From the NCBI GenBank assembly GCA_964638815.1, contig CAZXBB010000192.1, forward strand, positions 1 through 13,491: 13,491 nucleotides of DNA. The letters run 5' to 3'. A program made the position numbers and the translations under genes. Position 1 is the first letter of the stretch. Each line of letters starts with the position of its first letter. Shown piece by piece: positions 6,169 to 12,778 of this stretch. Under the pieces are notes generated by a model that did no database searches, was not told where the DNA came from, and saw only the letters and a list, made by a program, of their open reading frames with translations. The DNA comes from CAZXBB01 sp964638815. GTDB taxonomy: Bacteria > Planctomycetota > Phycisphaerae > Phycisphaerales > SM1A02.

Positions 6169-6939
6169 ATGCCCTCCATCACCGACATCGCCGTCGTCAT
6201 CCGCCGCTGGGACTTCTCCGAGACCTCGCAGACCGTCAGCCTCTTCACGCGCGAGCACGGCATCGTGCGCGGCATCGCGAAGGGCGCCAAGCGTGAGCGT
6301 GGCATGTTCTCGGGGGGTCTGGACGTGCTCACGCGGGGCCAGGTCGTGGCGATCGTCAAGCCGGGCCGCGATCTCGCGACGCTGACGGCGTGGCACCTCC
6401 AGGAGACCTACCGCGTGCTGCGCCAGCGGCTGGACGCCAACCGCGCGGGGCTCTACATGGCCGACCTGGTGCACCACCTCCTCACCGACCACGATCCGCA
6501 CCCGGCCCTCTTCGACGCGCTCGACACGGCGCTCACGACGCTCGCGCGCGTGACCGACTGCGGGCCGGTGCTGCTCGGCCTCCAGTGGCGGCTGCTCGAG
6601 GAGGTCGGCTACCGCCCGGAGCTCGACCGGGACGTCGAGACCGGCGCGACGCTCGACGGGCACGACGCGGCGATGTTCTTCAGCGCCCGGGCGGGGGGCG
6701 TCACGGGCAGCGCGAGCGGGCCGGCCTGCTGGCGCGTCCGTCCGGGCACCATCGACGTGCTGCGGACGGCCGCGCGCCGCGCGCCGGTCGCCGACTGCGA
6801 TCCGAGGTCCGTGGACCGCGCGAACCGTCTCCTCGCCGCGTACTGTCGCGAGCTCGTCGGGGCGGAAATCCCGGCGATGCGCTGGGCGTTCTCGGACCTC
6901 GACGCCGCCGCCGAACGCGACGCGGCCGATCGTTCTTGA
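6169..6939 (+). CDS. recO: DNA repair protein RecO
   Basis: RecO works with RecR and RecF to load RecA on SSB-coated single-stranded DNA. The 256-residue product has the N-terminal OB fold typical of RecO (AVVIRRWDFSETSQTVSLFT at about 8-27, then GIVRGIAKGAKR, GGLDVLTRG), followed by the helical domain with LLGLQWRLLEEVGYRPELD. Where many RecO proteins have a CxxC...CxxC zinc site, this one reads DRDVETGATL and FFSARAGGVTGSAS, so all four cysteines are absent. Some proven RecO proteins, including E. coli RecO, lack the site too. The ATG at 6169 begins the family's N-terminus; no Shine-Dalgarno is visible. It is divergent from parA and precedes the HDOD-GGDEF gene by 146 bp. Confidence 0.92.
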   Translation: MPSITDIAVVIRRWDFSETSQTVSLFTREHGIVRGIAKGAKRERGMFSGGLDVLTRGQVVAIVKPGRDLATLTAWHLQETYRVLRQRLDANRAGLYMADLVHHLLTDHDPHPALFDALDTALTTLARVTDCGPVLLGLQWRLLEEVGYRPELDRDVETGATLDGHDAAMFFSARAGGVTGSASGPACWRVRPGTIDVLRTAARRAPVADCDPRSVDRANRLLAAYCRELVGAEIPAMRWAFSDLDAAAERDAADRS

Positions 6940-7058
6940 GCGGCCCGGCCGGCGTGACGATATATCCCGCAAGGGACGATAGAGAAACCGAGTTCAGGCA
7001 TCCACGATCGCTGCCTTGCTCCGCGGTTCGGGCACTGCCGCGCGGCTGCGCGCGGAGC
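6936..7058 (+). promoter_or_regulatory. Leader of the HDOD-GGDEF gene: weak promoter and hairpins
   Basis: TTGAGC (6936-6941, overlapping the recO stop) and TATATC (6961-6966) form a weak promoter-like pair with a long 19-bp spacer. TCCC-GCAA-GGGA (6965-6976) is a small hairpin closed by a GNRA-type loop. GCTCCGCG (7018-7025) and CGCGGAGC (7051-7058) form a perfect 8-bp stem about 14 bp before the ribosome-binding site. I compared the leader with c-di-GMP-I (GEMM) motifs and do not see the conserved core. Confidence 0.3.
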
Positions 7059-7085
7059 CTGCGCCGCGGCTGGAGGCGATTGACG

Positions 7086-8570
7086 ATGGGTCGAATCCAC
7101 ATCGAGGACGTTCTGGCGTGTCCGAACCTGCCGTCGCTGCCCGCGGTCGCGATGCGGGTCCTGGAGCTGGCCAGGGACGACAATGCCGCCATCGATGACA
7201 TCGCGGCCGTCGTGCAGAACGATCCGGCGCTGTCGGCGAAGATCCTGAAGACCATCAATTCCAGCTACTACGGGCTGCCGAATCCGTGCCCGACGATCGG
7301 ACGCGCGCTCGCGATGATGGGGCGCACGACCGTCAAGTCGCTCGTCCTGGGCTTCAGCCTCGTGAGCGTCGCGGGCGAGGGCGACCGTGACGACGGTCTG
7401 AACGACTACTGGCGCCGGTGTCTCTTCGCCGCGGCCGCCGCCCGCAGACTCGCGGCGTGCGGCGCCTCGGACCCGGAGGAGGCCTTCGCGGCCGCGCTCA
7501 TGCAAGATCTCGGCATGCTCGCGATATACGCGGCGAGCCGCAGCGAGTACGACGCGATCGTCCGGGAGGCGGAGGGCGACCACCGGCGTCTGCCGGCGAT
7601 CGAGCGACGCGAGCTGGGCTTCGATCATGCGACCGTCGGGGCGGAGCTGGGGATGCGCTGGCGTCTGCCCCCGCAGATCGTCGCGGCGATCCGGCACCAC
7701 CACGATCTCGAGGACGCCGGGTTCGACCTCGTCCGCACCGTGGCGCTCGGATCCGAGATCGCGCTCGCCATCATGTATCCGAACACGATCGCGACGCGGG
7801 CGGAGGTCAACGCCCGCGCCGCCGAGTGGTTCGGCATCGACGAGGAGCGCATCCGGCAGATCGCGACCAGCGTCGTGGAGGACTCGCGGGAGCTCGGCAA
7901 GCTCTTCGACGTCAGCACCGGCGGTCCGCTCGACGTGAACTGGATCCTCGCCGAGGCGCAGGAAGCGTCGATGGAGCACCAGCTCGCGCAGGCGCGCGAG
8001 GCCGAGGACCTGCGCAAGACGAACGACGAGCTGAGCCGCGTCGCGCTGACCGACGCCCTCACGAACGTCGGCAACCGCAAGCGTTTCGACGACGAGCTGC
8101 TGCAGCGGTTCGACCAGGCCAAGTCGTTCAAGGGCTCCGTCGGGCTGATACTCGCCGACGTGGATCACTTCAAGAAGTTCAACGACACCTTCGGTCACCA
8201 GGCCGGCGACGAGGTGCTCAAGGAGCTCGCGCGTCGCCTGACCCGGGCGGTGCGCGGCATCGATCTCGTCTGCCGTTACGGCGGCGAGGAGTTCGCCGTC
8301 GTCCTGCCCGGCGCGACGATCCGCGACGCCGCGGCGATCGCCGAGCGGCTGCGGATCGCGGTCGAGAAGGAGCCGATGAGCATCGGCACCGACGATCCGG
8401 TGCCGGTGACGGTCAGCGCCGGAGCGGCGGTCTGCGACGCGAGCACGTCGCACGTGCTCACCAGCGCTTCGCTGCTGCTCAAGGCGGCCGACCGCGCGCT
8501 GTACGCGGCGAAGGACGGCGGGCGCAATTGCGTCCGCGTGTTCCGGGTTGACGAGAAGGCCGCGGCGTAA
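7086..8570 (+). CDS. HDOD-GGDEF protein, probable diguanylate cyclase
   Basis: This 494-residue cytoplasmic protein joins an HDOD domain (about 10-215; NDPALSAKILKTINSSYYGLP, LMQDLGMLAIY, IRHHHD) to a GGDEF domain (about 330-490). GGDEF enzymes make cyclic di-GMP from two GTP; HDOD domains are non-catalytic HD relatives found in signalling proteins. The catalytic motif is GGEEF at 399-403, an active-type sequence, and the product-inhibition site RxxD is intact as RGID at 390-393, exactly five residues upstream. DALTNVGNRKRF and DVDHFKKFNDTFGHQAGDE match the nucleotide-binding region. A helical linker (about 300-330, rich in Glu/Ala/Gln) probably dimerises. No membrane helix or receiver domain is present. 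The ATG at 7086 has a strong GGAGG (7072-7076) nine bases upstream; longer frames from 6390 merely overlap recO. Activity is inferred from motifs. Confidence 0.93.
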   Translation: MGRIHIEDVLACPNLPSLPAVAMRVLELARDDNAAIDDIAAVVQNDPALSAKILKTINSSYYGLPNPCPTIGRALAMMGRTTVKSLVLGFSLVSVAGEGDRDDGLNDYWRRCLFAAAAARRLAACGASDPEEAFAAALMQDLGMLAIYAASRSEYDAIVREAEGDHRRLPAIERRELGFDHATVGAELGMRWRLPPQIVAAIRHHHDLEDAGFDLVRTVALGSEIALAIMYPNTIATRAEVNARAAEWFGIDEERIRQIATSVVEDSRELGKLFDVSTGGPLDVNWILAEAQEASMEHQLAQAREAEDLRKTNDELSRVALTDALTNVGNRKRFDDELLQRFDQAKSFKGSVGLILADVDHFKKFNDTFGHQAGDEVLKELARRLTRAVRGIDLVCRYGGEEFAVVLPGATIRDAAAIAERLRIAVEKEPMSIGTDDPVPVTVSAGAAVCDASTSHVLTSASLLLKAADRALYAAKDGGRNCVRVFRVDEKAAA

Positions 8571-8588
8571 CCGGCGGTCGGCCGCCGG
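8571..8588. terminator. GC hairpin between convergent genes
   Basis: CCGGCGG-TCGG-CCGCCGG is a perfect 7-bp stem with a four-base loop, placed immediately after the HDOD-GGDEF stop codon and 10 bp before the end of the convergent M16 gene. There is no T-run on either strand, so it would be a bidirectional, imperfect intrinsic terminator or an mRNA 3'-end protector. Confidence 0.55.
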
Positions 8589-8598
8589 CCATCCGCGA

Positions 8599-9885
8599 TC
8601 ACACCTGCCCTTGCCCCGGCCCTGGTCCCGGACCTGGCCCCGGCCCCGGCCCTGGTCCCGGTCCCGGCCCCGGCCTCAGACGCCCCACGACGAGCGGCTC
8701 GCACGGGAAGCTCTCCGCCACCGCGCGCAGCTCATCCAGCGTGACGCGCCCGATGCGCTCGAGCTCGGCCTCGAGCGAGCGGTACTCGCCCATGTACGTC
8801 CAGACGCGTCCGAGACGCCGCATGCGGCCGGAGGGGAGCTCGCCATGGAGCGTGGCGGCCGTGGCGGCGCGGCTGCGGACGCGGACGAGGTCGTCCTCGG
8901 TGAGCGAATCGACGAGGCCCGCAGCCTCGCGGCGAAGGATCGCCTCGACCTTCCCGCCCTCGCCCGGCGGGCAGCACGCGAAGAGCAGGAGCTGGCCAGT
9001 CCGGTCGCGGCCGTCGTATTCGGCCACGGCCTCGTCGGCGAGCCCGGGTTCGACCAGCGCCCAGTGGAGACGCGAGCCGTCGCCCTCCCCGAGGATGCTC
9101 ATCAGCATCCCCGCCGCGTAACGCCGGTCGTCGTCCATCGCGGGGCCGGGGGCGAGCATGAGCGTGTAATGACGGTTCGCCTTCGCCGACTGCTCGGTGA
9201 AGTCCTCGCGCCTCGGCGCGATGGCGGGGTACGCGCGGCCCGGCTCGCCGCGGGCCCAGTCGCCGCAATGCCGCGCCAGGCGATCGGTCATCTCGTCGAA
9301 GTCGAAGCGGCCCCCGAGCGCGACGACGGTGTTGTCGGACGCGTAGCGTCGCGCGAAGTAGTCGATCATCCGGTCGTGCGGCATGTCGCGCACCGTGTCG
9401 CTCGTGCCGAGCACGCGGTGGCCGAGCGAGTGCGCGCCGTAGTACACCTCCTGCGCGCGTTCGTAGAGCACCCAGAACGGCTGATCCCGGTACATCGCGA
9501 TCTCTTCGAGGATCACGCTCTTCTCGTCGTCGAAGTCATTCGCCCGGATCGCCGGGCGCATGATGTCCGAGAGGATCTCCTCGCCGCGCGGCAGGTGCTC
9601 CGGCAGGCAGTGACACCAGAAAGCGGTCATCTCGCTCGTCGTGAACGCGTTGTGGTTCGCGCCGATGCCGTCGAAGTCCAGATCCACGTCCGCGGCGGTG
9701 CGTGTTTCCGTCCCCTTGAACATCATGTGCTCGAGGAAGTGGCTGACCCCCATGACGGCGGGGTCCTCGTCGCGGGCGCCCGTGTTGACGAAGAAGCCGA
9801 TCGCGGCGGTGTGCGCGGCGGGATTCGCCTCACCGATGACGGTGAGACCGTTGTCGAGGGTCGCGTGCTTGAATTCCAGGGGCAT
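8599..9885 (-). CDS. M16-family zinc metallopeptidase with Pro-Gly tail
   Basis: M16 peptidases (pitrilysin, mitochondrial processing peptidase, insulysin relatives) cut peptides inside a closed chamber formed by two half-proteins. This 428-residue protein has the inverted zinc motif HFLEH at 49-53 followed by MMFKGT, and the third zinc ligand region VILEEI at 124-129, about 75 residues on, so it is the catalytic type of subunit. The length corresponds to the one-motif, roughly 45-kDa bacterial class. There is no signal peptide. The C-terminus is odd: after VVGRLR the protein ends in ten consecutive Pro-Gly pairs plus QGQV, encoded by hexamer repeats. ATG at 9883-9885 starts the normal family N-terminus (LDNGLTVIGE); no Shine-Dalgarno is seen. 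It follows the methyltransferase by only 15 bp and is probably cotranscribed. Substrate unknown. Confidence 0.92.
   Translation of the reverse strand: MPLEFKHATLDNGLTVIGEANPAAHTAAIGFFVNTGARDEDPAVMGVSHFLEHMMFKGTETRTAADVDLDFDGIGANHNAFTTSEMTAFWCHCLPEHLPRGEEILSDIMRPAIRANDFDDEKSVILEEIAMYRDQPFWVLYERAQEVYYGAHSLGHRVLGTSDTVRDMPHDRMIDYFARRYASDNTVVALGGRFDFDEMTDRLARHCGDWARGEPGRAYPAIAPRREDFTEQSAKANRHYTLMLAPGPAMDDDRRYAAGMLMSILGEGDGSRLHWALVEPGLADEAVAEYDGRDRTGQLLLFACCPPGEGGKVEAILRREAAGLVDSLTEDDLVRVRSRAATAATLHGELPSGRMRRLGRVWTYMGEYRSLEAELERIGRVTLDELRAVAESFPCEPLVVGRLRPGPGPGPGPGPGPGPGPGPGQGQV
8604..8676 (-). repeat. Hexamer repeat coding a (Pro-Gly) tail
   Basis: Twelve consecutive hexamers close to CCNGGN on the minus strand form the last codons of the M16 gene; ten read Pro-Gly, and the final two have drifted to Gln-Gly and Gln-Val. 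Codons vary at the third position (GGG, GGA, GGT and CCG, CCA). Because the unit is six bases, gain or loss of copies keeps the reading frame. Confidence 0.8.
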
Positions 9886-9900
9886 GCGGGCGAGTGTAGC

Positions 9901-10545
9901 TCAACCTCGCTTGTACAGGCCCCGCATCCGCATCACCGGCGGCACTTCGTTATCGAGGAACGTCGTCACCGAGCCCTGGACGACGAGGCCCGCCTCGGTG
10001 GTTACGACTGCCAGCTCGTCTTCCGTCAGCGCCCACGGGGGACCGTCGTCGGGGGCGACCGGCTCCGACGCGCCACGGCAGATCACGAGGAGGTAGCCGT
10101 GCGGCGACAGGAGATCCTTGATGTGGCGGCAGGTCGCCTCCCGCCGGTCCGGCGGCAGGGCCTGGATCGTGTTGATCTCCACGACGAGATCGAAGCGATG
10201 CCGCCAGCGGAGCGGCAGGTCGGTGAGATCCGCGACGTGGAACGAATCGGCGACGCCGGGGTCTATCTCCTTCGCCCACTCCACGGCGGTCTCGCTGCAG
10301 TCGAACGCCGTCACCTCGTACCCGCGGCTCATGAGCTCCCGCGCGTCATCGCCGAGCCCGCAACCCACGACCGCGACGCGGGCGCCGCACCGGACCAGCG
10401 ACGGCGCGACGGCGTTCAGCCAGTTGACGAGTGCGGGGTGCGGACGGCGGCGGGCCCAGGGCACGCGCGCGTGATCGCGCGCCGCTTCCGCGTAGATAGC
10501 CTCGAAGTCCTCGACCGCGGTGCCGGTGAGCTGGGTGGTCACCAT
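9901..10545 (-). CDS. Class I SAM-dependent methyltransferase
   Basis: The 214-residue product has the Rossmann-fold SAM-binding motif VVGCGLGDD at 59-67, the acidic motif II residue Asp82 (VTAFDCS), a FHVADLTDLP segment for adenine binding, and FDLVVEINTIQAL as motif IV. The N-terminal region (Y18, PWARRRPHPALVNWL at 29-43) is like that of thiopurine/tellurite-type small-molecule methyltransferases, but the substrate cannot be assigned. ATG at 10543-10545 is chosen over an upstream one at 10596 because a full AGGAGG lies seven bases before it and the extra 17 residues are Gly/Arg/Ala-rich and not family-like. It directly precedes the M16 peptidase gene (15-bp gap), suggesting one transcript; no functional link is evident. 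Confidence 0.88.
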   Translation of the reverse strand: MVTTQLTGTAVEDFEAIYAEAARDHARVPWARRRPHPALVNWLNAVAPSLVRCGARVAVVGCGLGDDARELMSRGYEVTAFDCSETAVEWAKEIDPGVADSFHVADLTDLPLRWRHRFDLVVEINTIQALPPDRREATCRHIKDLLSPHGYLLVICRGASEPVAPDDGPPWALTEDELAVVTTEAGLVVQGSVTTFLDNEVPPVMRMRGLYKRG

Positions 10546-10552
10546 CGATGCG

Positions 10553-10558
10553 CCTCCT
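10553..10558 (-). promoter_or_regulatory. Strong ribosome binding site AGGAGG
   Basis: AGGAGG on the minus strand is separated by seven bases from the ATG at 10543-10545 and decides the methyltransferase start. With the HDOD-GGDEF gene it is one of the few canonical sites in the window. Confidence 0.8.
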
Positions 10559-10657
10559 GCTCGCGCCCGCCACCCCCCTGGCGAATCCCGAGCCACAAGG
10601 ATACCCCAGCGCCGGAGGGCGGGTCCAGCGCAAAAGCCTCGAAGAGGGCATTCCCGG

Positions 10658-10690
10658 GCCCCTCAGGGGCGACGCGAGGCCCCTCCGGGG
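10658..10690 (-). terminator. Double GC hairpin after sdhB
   Basis: Two short hairpins sit just past the sdhB stop codon: CCCC-TCC-GGGG (10680-10690) and GCCCC-TCA-GGGGC (10658-10670). The two can also pair with each other as a 12-bp stem with two mismatches. No T-run follows. The remainder of the 148-bp gap (10546-10657) holds only the methyltransferase ribosome binding site. Confidence 0.5.
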
Positions 10691-10693
10691 TGC

Positions 10694-11503
10694 TCAGCGA
10701 CCGGTGAAGAAGCGCTTGAACGAGTGCACCGTCGCCGCCCGCCCGATCGCCGCGATCGACTCGGTCAGCGGGATCTCCTTCGGGCACACCTTGACGCAGT
10801 TCTGGGCATTCCCGCAATCGCTGACGCCGCCCCGTCCCGTGAGCGTCTCGAGGCGATCATCCGCCAGCTCCGCGCCGGTCGGATGCTCGTTGAAGAGCAG
10901 CGCCTGGCTTATGGCATGGGCGCCGATGAACGCGTGGTCCCAGTCGGCGGGGGCGGGCTCGAGCCTGAACTGCGGGCACGCCTCGAGGCAGCAGCCGCAG
11001 CTCATGCACTCGCTCATCTTGTAGCGAAGCTGCTGACGCTGCGGCGTGTCGGGTGGGCCGGCGCCGAGGTGGTACGTGCCGTCGATCGGCACCCACGCCT
11101 TGACGCGCGCGATGTTGTGGAAGAGTCGCTGGCGATCGACCATGAGGTCGCGGACCACCGGGAACTTGCTCATCGGCTCGAGCGTGATGACGTCGCCGTC
11201 TTTCGGCGCGTACGCATCGACGAGGCAGCTGCAGCTCTGCCGGACCGTGCCGTTGATCACCATCGTGCACGCGCCGCACACTTCCTCGAGGCAGTTGGCG
11301 TCGTACGTGATGGGCGTCGTCTGCCGTCCGTCGATCGTCACGGGAGTCGTCGCGACGGTCTGGAGGCACGCGATGACATTCGCCCCCGTCTCCACCGGAA
11401 CGTCGAACTCCTCCCACCGCGCGGGCCGGTCCGGGCCGTCCTGCCTCCTGATCTTGAGCCGGATCGTGCGGGAAGCCGGGGCGAACGTGCGGGCGCTGAC
11501 CAT
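10694..11503 (-). CDS. sdhB: Succinate dehydrogenase / fumarate reductase iron-sulfur subunit
   Basis: SdhB carries electrons from the flavoprotein subunit SdhA to quinone in complex II on the inner face of the cytoplasmic membrane. The 269-residue product has all three cluster sites: [2Fe-2S] Cys71, Cys76, Cys79 and Cys91; [4Fe-4S] Cys166, Cys169, Cys172 and Cys176 (CMSCGCCLEACP); and the [3Fe-4S] region Cys230, Cys236 and Cys240 (CGNAQNCVKVCP). The spacing and the KEIPLTESIA ending recall the Bacillus-type SdhB rather than the proteobacterial one. ATG at 11501-11503 has a weak GAGG six bases upstream. No sdhA or sdhC is adjacent: the next gene downstream is a methyltransferase and the gene upstream is divergent. 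Isolated position apart, the protein looks intact and functional. Confidence 0.95.
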   Translation of the reverse strand: MVSARTFAPASRTIRLKIRRQDGPDRPARWEEFDVPVETGANVIACLQTVATTPVTIDGRQTTPITYDANCLEEVCGACTMVINGTVRQSCSCLVDAYAPKDGDVITLEPMSKFPVVRDLMVDRQRLFHNIARVKAWVPIDGTYHLGAGPPDTPQRQQLRYKMSECMSCGCCLEACPQFRLEPAPADWDHAFIGAHAISQALLFNEHPTGAELADDRLETLTGRGGVSDCGNAQNCVKVCPKEIPLTESIAAIGRAATVHSFKRFFTGR

Positions 11504-11723
11504 GGGAACCTCGCGCGAGAGGGGGGCGGGACGGCGTAGAGAATACCACGAGCCGCCGCCGGACCGGGGGCCGATCGGCCCGGAGCATCGCGCGCCGCCG
11601 AGCCCGCGACCGCCTGACGGACCCCCTCTTGTATAGCCGATAACGGTCTCGCGGCCACCTTCCCGCGATCCCCGCCTCGGACACCTTCGTAATCGTCAGC
11701 ACGCGAGGGAGGATTCACCCACG
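11504..11723. promoter_or_regulatory. Divergent sdhB / ubiA intergenic region with 14-bp palindrome
   Basis: The 220-bp region must hold promoters for both divergent genes. GGGCCGATCGGCCC at 11568-11581 is a perfect 14-bp palindrome, a possible operator or hairpin. TATTCT on the minus strand (11540-11545) is a candidate -10 for sdhB, and TATAGC on the plus strand (11632-11637) for ubiA; neither has a convincing -35. A GGGAGGA-type ribosome binding site lies at 11707-11713, ten bases before the ubiA ATG. Confidence 0.35.
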
Positions 11724-12662
11724 ATGCTCATGCCCCTCATCCGGCTCATGCGACCCGGAGACTGGATCAAGAACGTCTTCGTCCTGCCGGCGATCGTCTT
11801 CTGGGCGGCCGGCTCGTGGGGGGAGCCGATGGGCGACAAGATCGTGGCGACGGCGTGCGCGTTCGCCGCCTTCTGCCTGATCTCGTCCGGCTTCTATGCG
11901 ATCAATGACGTACTCGACGCCCGGCGCGACCGGGATCACCCGGTGAAGCGGCGGCGCCCCGTCGCGTCCGGGGAGGTGCTCCCCGGGGTGGCGATCGGTC
12001 TCGGCCTCGCGCTCATCGCGGCGGCGCTCGTCGTCGCGGCACTCGTGAACAGGCCGCTCGTCGCGAACCTTCTCGCCTACGGCGTCGTGCAGCTCCTCTA
12101 CAACCTCGGCATCAAGCGCGTCATGCTCGTGGACGTCGTCGCCGTCGCCACGGGGTTCGCGCTGCGGGCGACGGCCGGCGCGGTGGCGATCGAGGTGCAG
12201 ATCTCCGCATGGCTCGTGCTGTGCGTGTTCTTCCTGTGTCTCTACCTCGGATTCATCAAGCGCATGTGCGATCTCGTATCGGCGGAGACCGGGGGCGCCC
12301 GCGACGGCTGGAAGAGCCCTGCCGGCTACGACGACCGCGCGGAGCTCGACTGGCTCCTCGTCGTGAGCGCCGTCGTGGCGATCGTGACCTACCTGATGTA
12401 CGCCTTCTCCGAGCACGCCCACATCCTCTTCGGGCCCCGCGCGACGGGCTTCGCGATGCTGAGCCCCCTCGTGATGATCGCGATCCACCGCTTCTATCGC
12501 CGCGCGCGTCGGGGCGCGTCGGACAGCCCCCTCGCCGCCCTCCGAGAGGACCGCGTGGTGCTCGCGACCGTGGCACTCTTCGCAGCGGGGGTCCTGGCGA
12601 CGCTGTACGTGCCGTTCGTGAAGCAGGTGCTGGAGCGGCTGTTCATCGCGGGCGGGCCGTGA
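11724..12662 (+). CDS. UbiA-family prenyltransferase, decaprenyl-phosphate phosphoribosyltransferase-like
   Basis: The 312-residue product is a polytopic membrane protein of the UbiA superfamily. The first aspartate motif is NDVLDARRD at 61-69 (NDxxDxxxD), preceded by RPGDWIKNVFVLPAIVF (10-26) and followed by DHPVKRRRPVASG (71-83). The later LYNLGIKRVMLVDVVAV and GFALRATAGA segments and the SAWLVLCVFFLCLYLGFIKR helix all match the branch that includes mycobacterial DPPR synthase (Rv3806c), which transfers phosphoribose from PRPP to polyprenyl phosphate, better than UbiA or MenA. In actinobacteria this feeds arabinan synthesis through DprE1/DprE2; no such partners are seen here, so the acceptor pathway is open. 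ATG at 11724 has a purine-rich site upstream; ATG at 11730 is an alternative. It is divergent from sdhB and 116 bp before rdgB. Confidence 0.85.
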   Translation: MLMPLIRLMRPGDWIKNVFVLPAIVFWAAGSWGEPMGDKIVATACAFAAFCLISSGFYAINDVLDARRDRDHPVKRRRPVASGEVLPGVAIGLGLALIAAALVVAALVNRPLVANLLAYGVVQLLYNLGIKRVMLVDVVAVATGFALRATAGAVAIEVQISAWLVLCVFFLCLYLGFIKRMCDLVSAETGGARDGWKSPAGYDDRAELDWLLVVSAVVAIVTYLMYAFSEHAHILFGPRATGFAMLSPLVMIAIHRFYRRARRGASDSPLAALREDRVVLATVALFAAGVLATLYVPFVKQVLERLFIAGGP

Positions 12663-12676
12663 GGGGTTATCCTTCG

Positions 12677-12760
12677 CCCGACGCTTGCTGCCCGACGCTT
12701 GCTGCCCGACGCTCGCTGCCCGACGCTTGCTGCCCGAGCCGTCCTTCCCGAGCCGTCCTC
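12677..12760 (+). repeat. 14-bp tandem repeat, six units, between ubiA-like gene and rdgB
   Basis: Four units of CCCGACGCTTGCTG (starts 12677, 12691, 12705, 12719; the third has one T-to-C change) are followed by two units of a sister sequence, CCCGAGCCGTCCTY (12733, 12747), in the same 14-bp phase. The unit is not a multiple of three. The array ends 18 bp before the rdgB start codon and takes up most of the gap. Confidence 0.85.
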
Positions 12761-12778
12761 TCCGCCCGCTCCCCCGCC

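Noticed and set aside
6132..6359. Longer parA start at 6359
   Set aside because: It would add 76 non-ParA residues antisense to recO; the ParA domain starts naturally near 6131 or 6098.
6950..7010. c-di-GMP-I (GEMM) riboswitch before the GGDEF gene
   Set aside because: CGCAAGGGACGATAGAGAAACC looks loosely similar, but the conserved core and the second stem with its receptor are not present.
6609..8453. 614-codon minus-strand frame opposite the HDOD-GGDEF gene
   Set aside because: It is a mirror frame of a well-identified gene with no recognisable motif.
8548..10707. 719-codon plus-strand frame opposite the M16 and methyltransferase genes
   Set aside because: It crosses two identified genes in antisense and has shadow-type composition.
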